DNA from: Pseudomonadota bacterium
Lineage (GTDB): Bacteria > Tectomicrobia > Entotheonellia > Entotheonellales > Entotheonellaceae
Assembly (NCBI GenBank): GCA_005777235.1
Contig: SXND01000208.1
Span: 1 to 40,021 of the forward strand
Reading direction: 5' to 3'
Length of the DNA stretch: 40,021 nucleotides
The stretch's first letter is position 1, and each line of letters begins with the position of its first letter. Of the stretch, positions 32,968 to 40,021 are shown piece by piece. The notes under the pieces were generated by a model. That model was not told the origin of the DNA. It did not search any database and saw only the letters and a list, made by a program, of their open reading frames with translations. Made by a program: the position numbers and the translations under genes.

Positions 32968-33074
32968 TAGTGCTTTGTCAAACTTCTCATTTAGGATCTC
33001 CATGACCTCATAGTCTTGTTTTTCTTGGTAGAATAGGCTTGGCAAGCCCAATGCTTAAGTTTGACAGAGCACCA
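32968..33074. mobile_element. 107-bp MITE-like element with 18-bp terminal inverted repeats
   Basis: The ends TAGTGCTTTGTCAAACTT (32968-32985) and AAGTTTGACAGAGCACCA (33057-33074) are inverted repeats with two mismatches. The interior is AT-richer than the surroundings and holds a palindrome GGCTTGGCAAGCC (33036-33048). No reading frame fits inside. The structure is that of a non-autonomous transposable element or a solo pair of IS ends. No clear target duplication is visible. It sits between the thiolase and phosphoesterase genes and ends 33 bp before the phosphoesterase ATG. Confidence 0.6.
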
Positions 33075-33107
33075 GGTTTGCATTCTCCAGCAGAGGACGG
33101 TTCTCGT

Positions 33108-33698
33108 ATGCGCATTGGCATTCTCTCGGATACACACCTCCCAAATCTGATTCGTACGCTCGACGAGTTGGGGCCAGAAATCAGCGACTTTTTAGCGACC
33201 GTGGACTTGATTTTACACAGTGGCGATTTGACCTCGCCGATGGTCCTTGACTGGTTGGAACCATTCGCGCCGGTCTTGTGCGTGACGGGGAACAACGATC
33301 CGATTGTCGACGCCCGCTGTAAGGAAGTCGAAATCCTTGATGTCCATGGCTGGCGTCTCGGCATGGTGCATAGTCTGAAGCGCGGCTTTCGCCCGGTCAC
33401 GGAGTTGCAGCAGCTGTTTCCCACGCCGGTGCAGATTATGATCGCCGGTGATACGCATTACGAAGTGCTGGAACACCGTGAGGGCGTCGTCGTGTTAAAC
33501 AGTGGGAGCCCGACCTTTCCGCATCACAAGGATTTGCGCCTGGGCACTGTTGGCCTGTTAGAGCTGGCGCCCGGGACGCTGCATGCGGAGGTGATGGTCC
33601 TCGGCCAGACGCCAGGCAAACCGAACCCAGGGCGGGCCATGTGTCTCGACCTGCAGCATGGTCAGCTGGTGGGCCTCCCACAGGAGACGCGTCTCTAA
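33108..33698 (+). CDS. YfcE/MJ0936-like metallophosphoesterase
   Basis: A 196-residue calcineurin-type phosphodiesterase. Metal-binding motifs are SDTHLP (residues 7-12), HSGDLT, GNNDP and MVHS. The last motif reads GDTH at residues 114-117 where the family normally has GHTH, so one histidine metal ligand is replaced by Asp115. The natural substrate is unknown for most members. The ATG at 33108 is chosen because it begins the fold and has GAGGA ten bases before; its leader is formed by the MITE-like element. It is followed by about 230 bp and the rpsU promoter. Confidence 0.88.
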   Translation: MRIGILSDTHLPNLIRTLDELGPEISDFLATVDLILHSGDLTSPMVLDWLEPFAPVLCVTGNNDPIVDARCKEVEILDVHGWRLGMVHSLKRGFRPVTELQQLFPTPVQIMIAGDTHYEVLEHREGVVVLNSGSPTFPHHKDLRLGTVGLLELAPGTLHAEVMVLGQTPGKPNPGRAMCLDLQHGQLVGLPQETRL

Positions 33699-33779
33699 AC
33701 ATGGGTCTCCATACCGCCACCCATATGCCCACATCTAGCCAGAGGATGGCAGCCTCCCATACGGTCGGGTTGCCCTTCC

Positions 33780-33809
33780 TTGACACCCGGAACTAAGAAC
33801 CACTATAAT
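33780..33809 (+). promoter_or_regulatory. Consensus sigma70 promoter of the rpsU operon
   Basis: Perfect TTGACA (33780-33785) and perfect TATAAT (33804-33809) with an 18-bp spacer. The start would be near 33816, leaving a leader of about 117 nt before rpsU that contains the palindrome ACACTAGTGT (about 33896-33905). It is the strongest promoter seen in the window, fitting a ribosomal-protein and primase/sigma operon. Confidence 0.85.
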
Positions 33810-33932
33810 GGGCGTTTATGCGAAAATGAAATCGTGGAGACATTGGTGTGTAGCGGTTGGCAGACGCAGGATACCGCGACATTGGACCGCCCCATACACT
33901 AGTGTGTACGTGAGGAAAGGGGGGAGAAATGT

Positions 33933-34130
33933 ATGCCGGGAGTCAAGGTCCGCGAGGCTGAGCCTTTTGAAAACGCGTTACGTCGTTTCAAGAAACAGTG
34001 TGAAAAAGCTGGAGTGCTCTCCGAAATTCGCAAACGGGAATACTACGAGAAGCCCAGTGTCAAACGGAAGCGCAAAGCGATCGCTGCCAAGAAGAAGGCG
34101 GCGAAGGCCCGCATGCTCATGGGCGCCTAA
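33933..34130 (+). CDS. rpsU: 30S ribosomal protein S21
   Basis: S21 is a small basic protein near the 3' end of 16S rRNA that assists initiation. The 65-residue product starts with [18 protein letters not shown], has the [15 protein letters not shown] core and a Lys-rich tail. GGGGGGAG lies seven bases before the ATG. It opens the macromolecular-synthesis operon, as in E. coli (rpsU-dnaG-rpoD). Confidence 0.97.
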   Translation: MPGVKVREAEPFENALRRFKKQCEKAGVLSEIRKREYYEKPSVKRKRKAIAAKKKAAKARMLMGA

Positions 34131-34151
34131 GCGCACAAGAAGGTATGAGTG

Positions 34152-34616
34152 ATGTCTCTGTGCGAGCAATTTCAAGTTGATCTCAGACACGCCATGAAAA
34201 GTGGTGACAAGGTGCGCCTGTCCACGTTACGTCTCCTCACGGCAGCCATTAAAAATCGTCAGATCGACAAGGGCGGGGTGTTGGATGACACCGAGGCCTT
34301 GGACACTGTGCGCCTGGCCACGAAACAGCGGCGCGAAGCGATTGCGCTGGCACGTCAGTATAGTCGTGAGGACATTGCACAGCAGGAAGAGCGTGAGTTG
34401 GCCATTTTGGAAGCCTATTTACCAGCGCAGCTCAGCACAGAGGCGCTCGTACAGCATATTAACACGGTGCTGCAGGAACTGGATGCGACCTCGGAGAAGG
34501 ATCTGGGGCGTGTCATGCGGGCGCTGATGCCAGTCGTACACGGACGTGCTGATGGCGCGACGGTGAATCGCCTGGTCCGTGAGCGTCTGGCGAGTGCCCT
34601 GTCTAAGACCCATTGA
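34152..34616 (+). CDS. YqeY/GatB-like protein
   Basis: A 154-residue helical protein with the YqeY pattern: LRHAMKSGDKVRLSTLRLL, AAIKNRQID, AITLARQ-like EAIALARQYSRED and YLPAQLSTEAL, ending with a domain resembling the C-terminal part of GatB, the tRNA-dependent amidotransferase subunit. Its role is thought to be tRNA-related but is not established. The ATG at 34152 follows AAGG. Placement between rpsU and dnaG is common outside enterics. It ends 13 bp before mutS2. Confidence 0.9.
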   Translation: MSLCEQFQVDLRHAMKSGDKVRLSTLRLLTAAIKNRQIDKGGVLDDTEALDTVRLATKQRREAIALARQYSREDIAQQEERELAILEAYLPAQLSTEALVQHINTVLQELDATSEKDLGRVMRALMPVVHGRADGATVNRLVRERLASALSKTH

Positions 34617-34629
34617 GTCGAGTCTGGGT

Positions 34630-36972
34630 ATGAATGCACATACAGAAGTGGTGTTAGACTATCCACTGATTTTGCGGGCGCTTGAGGCCTATGCGGTCAC
34701 CCCCATGGGCAAGAGCTGTGCGGCCCAGTTACACCCCTACACCGAGGCGGCAGCGCTGGATGTGCCGCTGCGTGAGACCTCAGAAATGGTGGCACTCCTG
34801 ACCGCGGGCGCTGAACCACCATTGGCGCCGGTGACAGACATTCGTGTCTATCTGGATACCGCCCAGATCATTGGCTTCTATCTCGAAGGTTGGCAATTCC
34901 TTGAAGTCGCCCAGTGTGTAGACGTCCTCCAGCGTCTACGGCGCTACGGTCAATTGGAAAGCCAGCGCGCTCCACTCCTCAGTCGCCGTCTGGCACGTCT
35001 CAGCGATTTTAGTATTCTCCTCCGCGAAATACGGACGGCACTGGACGAGAAAGGTGTGGTCCGCGACCAGGCGAGCCCCGCGCTCCAGGAGATCCGGCAG
35101 CGTTTGAAACGGGTCCGTGACCGCGTGCACCGCACCCTGCATGACATCATGGCGACGTATAGTAGCGTCGTGCAAGATGCCGTGGTCACCATCCGCAATG
35201 AACGGTTTGTGATTCCGCTCAAGACCGATTTTCGGCAAGCGCTGCGTGGCATTGTGCACGGCGAGTCGGCGAGTGGCGCCACAGTCTATGTCGAACCGGA
35301 TGGGGCGGTCGAGCTGAACAATCAATTACTCCACATTCAAGCGGAAGAAGAGCGCGAAGTCCGGCAGATTCTCCGGCAACTGACCGAGCGTCTGTCGGCG
35401 CAAAGCGTGGCATTAGCGCAAGCCATTGAGGGCCTCGGCGAGGTCGATTTTGTCGTGGCAAAGGGGCACTTGAGTCGAGACATGCAGGGCAGTGCCCCGC
35501 ACTTTGTGACGCCCTTGGCGTTACGCGTGCTGGGCGCACGGCATCCGTTACTCCCCACCGCGGTGCCGATCGACATCTGTGTGGGACCGGAACATCGGAC
35601 TTTGGTCATCACCGGACCCAATACCGGGGGCAAAACTGCCGCGCTCAAGACGTTGGGGCTCCTCGTCTTGATGGCCCAATCCGGGTTGCATATCCCGGCC
35701 CATGCGGATAGTACGCTCCCGCTGTTTAGCGAAGTGTTTGTCGATGTGGGCGACGAGCAGAGTCTGCAGCAAAACCTGAGTACGTTCTCCGCCCATCTCG
35801 CCAACATTCGTACCATGATGGAGCAAGTCTCCGTGCGCTCCCTGGTCCTGCTGGATGAATTAGGGGCTGGTACGGACCCTATGGAAGGTGGACCGCTCGG
35901 GGTAGCTATTCTGGAGCATTTTCACACGAGTGGCGCCATGACCCTGGCCACGACGCATCACAGTGCGATTAAAGCGTATGCCACGAGTATGCCTGCGGTG
36001 GCGTGTGCCGCGGTGGATTTCGATCTCGACACGCTGCAGCCGCGTTATCAGTTGCTCTATGGACTGCCTGGACGCAGCAAAGCGTTTGCGATTGCCCAAA
36101 AACTTGGCTTACCGGCGCACATCATTACCCGGGCAGAACAGGAAGCGGGGCTGACGCAGCTGCGCAGCGACCAGCTGCTCGCACGTCTCGAGATCGAGCG
36201 TCAAGCGTTAGAGAAACAGCGTCTCGAGATACATAATGTCCGGCAGGAGGTAGAGCAGGCGCACACGGCAGCGCAGCACAGCTTGAGCCAAGCGCTGGCC
36301 GAGGAACAACGTATTCGTGAGACGTTGTCGCACGAAGGCCAAGCCCTCTTAAAGACGGCACGCCAAGAACTCGATCTGACCATTGCCGCCGTGCGGCAGC
36401 ACGCCCCAGCTGGCACCGTGATTGCGTTTCCCCAGGAAGCCTGGCAGCGTGTCGTCCACGCGGTGGAGACTTTAGCCCCGACCGCGCTTGCCACCCCGGC
36501 TGCCTCGCCAACGTTGCAGGTAGGCGATCAGGTTCGGGTGCGCAGTCTCAATATCGTCGGACGCTTACTGACGCCAAGCACTGGTAGCGGTAACGTGCAG
36601 GTTGCCGTCGCGGGGAAAACCATTACCGTGGCGGTCTCGGGGCTTGAACCTGCCACCGGCCATCACGAGCCGGCAGTGACGGACACCCGACCGCGCCCGG
36701 TACGCTCGCGTCGTCGCGCTGTGGCCTCGGACACGCTGTCCGCCGAACTCGGTCTCCTTGGAGCGACCATTGATGAAGCGCTCCCTGCGGTAGAAAAATA
36801 TCTCGATCGGGCCTTCACGGAGGGCTTGCTCCGGGTACACTTGGTGCATGGTGTGGGTAGTGGGCGTTTGCGTCAGGCCATTACGGCTCTTCTGGAACAT
36901 CACCCCCTGGTCAAACGCTTTCAGGCCGGCGATGCCGGTGGTGGTTCAACCCTTGTCGAACTTGAGGGGTAA
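34630..36972 (+). CDS. mutS2: Endonuclease MutS2
   Basis: MutS2 lacks the mismatch-recognition domains of MutS; in other bacteria it suppresses homologous recombination or resolves branched DNA, and in Bacillus splits collided ribosomes. The 780-residue protein has a core/clamp region, the ABC-type ATPase with Walker A GPNTGGKT near residue 329 and LVLLDELGAGTDP near 405, a coiled-coil segment near 510-610 and a C-terminal Smr endonuclease domain (about 705-780, HLVHGVGSGRLRQAI). The ATG at 34630 has a weak ribosome site. It ends three bases before dnaG. Confidence 0.95.
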   Translation: MNAHTEVVLDYPLILRALEAYAVTPMGKSCAAQLHPYTEAAALDVPLRETSEMVALLTAGAEPPLAPVTDIRVYLDTAQIIGFYLEGWQFLEVAQCVDVLQRLRRYGQLESQRAPLLSRRLARLSDFSILLREIRTALDEKGVVRDQASPALQEIRQRLKRVRDRVHRTLHDIMATYSSVVQDAVVTIRNERFVIPLKTDFRQALRGIVHGESASGATVYVEPDGAVELNNQLLHIQAEEEREVRQILRQLTERLSAQSVALAQAIEGLGEVDFVVAKGHLSRDMQGSAPHFVTPLALRVLGARHPLLPTAVPIDICVGPEHRTLVITGPNTGGKTAALKTLGLLVLMAQSGLHIPAHADSTLPLFSEVFVDVGDEQSLQQNLSTFSAHLANIRTMMEQVSVRSLVLLDELGAGTDPMEGGPLGVAILEHFHTSGAMTLATTHHSAIKAYATSMPAVACAAVDFDLDTLQPRYQLLYGLPGRSKAFAIAQKLGLPAHIITRAEQEAGLTQLRSDQLLARLEIERQALEKQRLEIHNVRQEVEQAHTAAQHSLSQALAEEQRIRETLSHEGQALLKTARQELDLTIAAVRQHAPAGTVIAFPQEAWQRVVHAVETLAPTALATPAASPTLQVGDQVRVRSLNIVGRLLTPSTGSGNVQVAVAGKTITVAVSGLEPATGHHEPAVTDTRPRPVRSRRRAVASDTLSAELGLLGATIDEALPAVEKYLDRAFTEGLLRVHLVHGVGSGRLRQAITALLEHHPLVKRFQAGDAGGGSTLVELEG

Positions 36973-36975
36973 ATC

Positions 36976-38775
36976 GTGGGTCAGCTTATTCCTGAAGAGG
37001 TTGTTCAGGAAGTTCGGCTCCGCGCGGATATCGTGGATGTCATTGGGGACTACGTGCCGCTCAAGCAGACAGGCGCGAACGCCAAGGGGCTGTGTCCCTT
37101 CCATCAAGAGAAGACCCCTTCGTTCAACGTCAGCCCCGCCAAGGGGCTTTTTTATTGCTTTGGCTGTCATGCGAGTGGGGATGTGTACCACTTCCTGATG
37201 CAGTACGAATCTCTGGCGTTTCCAGAGGCCGTGCGCTTGCTCGCGGCGCGCTATGGGATACGTATCCCGGATACCGACGCTACGCAGCGCCAAGAGGACA
37301 GCGTCACGCCGCACATCTATGCCTTACATCAAGCGGCGTCGACGTTCTTTCACACCTGTTTGATGCGCGATCCCGCGGGACAGGCCGCCCGGGTGGCCTG
37401 TCGCCAGCGGCAGATTACGCCGGCCATGGCCGTGCGTTTTGGTCTTGGCTATGCTCCAGCAACGTGGGAGGCACTCTCCACGGCGATGCGGCACCAGGGC
37501 TTTTCCCAGGATATAATGCTGCAGAGCGGCCTGGTGGTGGCCCGCGACACGAAAGATGGGGTCTATGACCGCTTCCGGAACCGTTTAATGTTTACCATTC
37601 ACGACCGACTCGGACGCCCCATCGCCTTTGGTGGCCGCATGCTGGAAGGCAGCGAGGGGGGCCATGTCCCGAAGTATCTCAATTCTCCCGAAACGCCGCT
37701 GTTTCACAAAGGCCGCTCACTGTACGGTTTTGCCTTCGCCAAAGCGGCCATGCGGCAACACGCGCAAGTACTCATTGTCGAAGGGTATACTGATGTCATC
37801 GCCTGCCATCGCCAGGGCGTAAGCCATGTGGTGGGGACGATGGGTACGGCGTTGACTGAACATCATGTGCGTTTACTGAAAGGCATAGTCAAAGAGGTCG
37901 TCTTGGTGTTTGATGGCGACGTCGCCGGTGGGGCCGCCACGGAGCGCAGTATTGGGCTCTTCCTCGATGCCGGCATGCGGGTGCGGGTGGTCACGCTCCC
38001 AGAGGGCGAGGATCCCGATAGCTTTTTACGGCAGGCGACGGGGGAGGAATTCCTGCAGTATGTCCACACGGCGGTAGACTTTGTGGATTACTTGTTGACG
38101 CGTATGGCCCGAGTTACCGATCTGCACCATCCAATCGCACAAGCGAATTGTGTCGCCCGTCTGGCGCCGCTGTTACGCAAGGTTGAGAGTGAGGTGGAAC
38201 GCTGGGGCTATGCAGCATTGGTGAGCAAGCGTCTGGGCATTCCCTATGAGGTGCTGCAGCGCGAGATGTATCCGCCCCAGACAGCCCGTGACCGTATGCC
38301 CTCCCACATAGCCACGCGGGCGAGCCGGCCACCGAGCGCAACCAAGGTTCTTCCAGAATATACGCTGTTACAGTTGGTGTGCCATGACATACGTCTGCTG
38401 GAGCAGGTACAATCCCAGCTCATACCAGAGGAGATGCAGGATACGGATCTCCGTGCCATCTACACCTTGTTCATCCGCCGAGCCTCCATGAACGAGGCCA
38501 TGGTCTTTCCGAATATTCTTGACGACGCTGCGACGCCGCACCAGGCCGAGTTGCTCAGTCAGATGGCGATGGCGTCAGCGCTGACCACTCCTGACATGGT
38601 GGCCAAAGCCGTGCAGGATTGCTTGGCTAAGATTCGCCAACGTACGTCGAAAGCCGCCAGCGAGCGCCTCCAGCAACAGCTAAAAACTGTGGCGGATGGT
38701 ACGCCTGAACAAGAGCAGATTTTACAGGAGATATACCGGCTCGCAAAACAACACTCTTCCCCAACTCCTGCATAA
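36976..38775 (+). CDS. dnaG: DNA primase
   Basis: DnaG lays down RNA primers at the replication fork. The 599-residue protein has the CHC2 zinc domain (Cys40, His43, Cys61, Cys64), the RNA-polymerase core with ARYGIRIP and RNRLMFTIHD, and the TOPRIM motifs IVEGYTDVI near 268 and VFDGDVAGG near 313. A C-terminal helicase-binding domain follows from about residue 450. The GTG start at 36976 follows GAGGGG. It is the fourth gene of the rpsU operon. Confidence 0.97.
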   Translation: MGQLIPEEVVQEVRLRADIVDVIGDYVPLKQTGANAKGLCPFHQEKTPSFNVSPAKGLFYCFGCHASGDVYHFLMQYESLAFPEAVRLLAARYGIRIPDTDATQRQEDSVTPHIYALHQAASTFFHTCLMRDPAGQAARVACRQRQITPAMAVRFGLGYAPATWEALSTAMRHQGFSQDIMLQSGLVVARDTKDGVYDRFRNRLMFTIHDRLGRPIAFGGRMLEGSEGGHVPKYLNSPETPLFHKGRSLYGFAFAKAAMRQHAQVLIVEGYTDVIACHRQGVSHVVGTMGTALTEHHVRLLKGIVKEVVLVFDGDVAGGAATERSIGLFLDAGMRVRVVTLPEGEDPDSFLRQATGEEFLQYVHTAVDFVDYLLTRMARVTDLHHPIAQANCVARLAPLLRKVESEVERWGYAALVSKRLGIPYEVLQREMYPPQTARDRMPSHIATRASRPPSATKVLPEYTLLQLVCHDIRLLEQVQSQLIPEEMQDTDLRAIYTLFIRRASMNEAMVFPNILDDAATPHQAELLSQMAMASALTTPDMVAKAVQDCLAKIRQRTSKAASERLQQQLKTVADGTPEQEQILQEIYRLAKQHSSPTPA

Positions 38776-38901
38776 GATGGATGCGTAGCGTCGCTATTGA
38801 TAAACCCTCTCTATACACCTACCCGTCTGCTGGCACGGGGTTCACAGTCCGTAGCGCTGTGGTCGAGGTAGTGTGAGGCCAGTGTGGAGGCGTGATCAGC
38901 T

Positions 38902-40021
38902 ATGGCAAAGAGCAACAAACGAGCTGAGGTCAATCATTTGATCTCACTGGGCAAAGAAAAAGGGTATCTCACCTATGAGGAAGTACACGACGTGCTCCCC
39001 TCAGATGGCGTGTCACCCGAGCATATTGACGCCCTGATGACGCTCGGTGATTTGGATATTGACCTTGTCGATCCTGAAAGCTCTTCTGAAGATAGCCCCG
39101 GTGTGCCAGAGAATGGTCTGGCTGCCGAGTATGTCACAGAGGGGCGGGGGCTCGGTCTCAGCGCCGATGTCCTGGGCAAGACGGATGACCCGGTACGTCT
39201 GTACCTCCGGGAGATGGGGACCATCCCGCTGCTGACACGGGACGGAGAGGTCCAAATTGCCAAAAGGATTGAAGACGGGCAAAATGATGTCGTGCAGGCC
39301 ATCGTCTGCAACAGTCTGGCGACCCAGGAGTTGCTGTCGCTGAGTGAGCGAGAGTTTGTGCCGACTCCCGAAGTCGTGGAGTCCGATGATCCTGAAGCTG
39401 GGGAAGAGGATTTCCCCCCCGAGCCCTCCAGAAGTGGGGTGAGTGTCCAAGAAATCGTCGAACGATTACGCATCCTCTATACCGATATTGTCGTCGTAGC
39501 GCCTGGCGACGACAGCACGGAGTCTGAGCCCGAGAAAGACCTTGAGCGCAAAGAGCGCCCGGTGCGCACCATCATCGCGAAATGTATCCGGGATCTCAAC
39601 CTACGTCCGGAAGTGGTGGATCATGTGGTGCAGCGAGGGGATGGCTTACTGCAGCGCATGCGCGCTTGTGAACGCGAGATGCATCAATGTTTCCAAGAGG
39701 CGGGGAGTTACGCCCAGATTTTGCGCCAGCAGGTCGGAGCGGATGCCGAGGCGCCCAGTGAGGCCTTAGCGTTGCTCGAAGCCTCGGATGACTGTGGTGC
39801 CCTGGTGCGACGTCTGCGGACAGCGATGCAGACCCTCCGACGCTTAGAAACCGAAGCCGAGACGACCTATAAAGACTTGGCAGAGACGTTGCAGCGCATC
39901 CGGTGTGGTCAACAAAAGGATCATGACGCCAAACGTGAACTGGCGGAAGCGAATCTACGCCTGGTCGTCAGTATCGCCAAAAAGTATACCAACCGTGGAC
40001 TCGGTTTTTTGGATCTGATTC
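38902..40021 (+). CDS. rpoD: RNA polymerase sigma-70 factor RpoD, N-terminal part
   Basis: The principal sigma factor that recruits RNA polymerase to housekeeping promoters. The gene runs off the window; 373 codons are visible from the ATG at 38902 (GGAGG upstream). Region 1.1 is present (LISLGKEKGYLTYEEVHDVL), then region 1.2 (VRLYLREMGTIPLLTRDGE), an extended acidic non-conserved region of about 180 residues, and the start of region 2 with KRELAEANLRLVVSIAKKY and TNRGLGFLDLI. The 126-bp gap after dnaG contains no other gene and may hold a secondary promoter. Full-length RpoD would be about 600 residues. Confidence 0.97.
   Translation, partial: MAKSNKRAEVNHLISLGKEKGYLTYEEVHDVLPSDGVSPEHIDALMTLGDLDIDLVDPESSSEDSPGVPENGLAAEYVTEGRGLGLSADVLGKTDDPVRLYLREMGTIPLLTRDGEVQIAKRIEDGQNDVVQAIVCNSLATQELLSLSEREFVPTPEVVESDDPEAGEEDFPPEPSRSGVSVQEIVERLRILYTDIVVVAPGDDSTESEPEKDLERKERPVRTIIAKCIRDLNLRPEVVDHVVQRGDGLLQRMRACEREMHQCFQEAGSYAQILRQQVGADAEAPSEALALLEASDDCGALVRRLRTAMQTLRRLETEAETTYKDLAETLQRIRCGQQKDHDAKRELAEANLRLVVSIAKKYTNRGLGFLDLI

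Noticed and set aside
33808..34152. Plus-strand frame overlapping rpsU from the promoter
   Set aside because: It is an out-of-frame shadow starting inside the -10 region.
1..40021. CRISPR arrays, tRNA/rRNA genes, phage or defence genes
   Set aside because: No regularly spaced repeats, cloverleaf sequences, rRNA segments or recognisable Cas, restriction, toxin-antitoxin or phage proteins were seen by eye.

Overview
The window is a stretch of ordinary chromosome from a Gram-negative bacterium. It carries lipid A transport (LptF-like), lipoprotein processing (Lgt), an outer-membrane TolC-type channel and a full set of housekeeping genes. Codon choice is moderately GC-rich. Type III pantothenate kinase, a CcmE with Cys instead of His as the heme ligand, MutS2, a thiolase/DUF35 pair and a B12-dependent mutase large subunit together point away from enteric or pseudomonad lineages. 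They point toward a deltaproteobacterium-like, NC10-like or Tectomicrobia-like lineage. That placement is an inference without any database search.

Layout. 1-1591: 3' part of secA, converging on a PmtA-like methyltransferase. 2237-2731: about 0.5 kb without a convincing gene. 2732-6494 (minus): ftsK, a tiny LptM-like lipoprotein and dapB. 6678-8773: an unknown zinc-ribbon protein divergent from a fused, degenerate DppB-DppC-like permease. 8744-14755 (minus): ribF, cmk, rpsA, hup/ihf, miaA, lgt; the cmk-rpsA-ihf core is the same order as in E. coli. 14777-15193: decayed DNA with an IS200/IS605-like end. 15194-16843: tolC-like gene. 16874-18046 (minus): lptF-like permease. 18284-20755 (plus): response regulator, birA, coaX. 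20787-29381 (minus): a long compact operon aroQ-ccmE-ccmF-(CcmI-like zinc ribbon)-(carboxypeptidase-regulatory-like membrane protein)-ccmA-ccmB-ccmC-ccmD-methylmalonyl-CoA-mutase-like large subunit. 29724-31141 (plus): three F0 genes (atpZ-like, atpI-like, atpB) ending at a hairpin with no atpE. 31220-32845 (minus): thiolase-like protein plus DUF35 Zn-ribbon/OB protein. 32968-33074: a small MITE-like inverted-repeat element. 33108-33698: YfcE-like phosphoesterase. 33780-40021 (plus): an expanded macromolecular-synthesis operon rpsU-yqeY-mutS2-dnaG-rpoD behind a perfect-consensus sigma70 promoter; rpoD runs off the window.

How it fits together. The central block is a cytochrome c maturation (System I) operon. 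Its CcmE has a CxxxY motif, and neither ccmG nor ccmH is present; two accessory membrane proteins occupy the place where those genes usually lie. The rest is translation, replication and transcription machinery, cofactor synthesis (FAD, CoA, biotinylation), lysine/peptidoglycan precursor synthesis and envelope biogenesis. The least ordinary items are the Cys-type ccm cluster, the fused permease with no visible ABC partners, the Cys-less thiolase/DUF35 pair, an easily missed LptM-like lipoprotein, and two small non-autonomous mobile-element remnants. No tRNA, rRNA, CRISPR array, intact transposase or phage gene was recognised.
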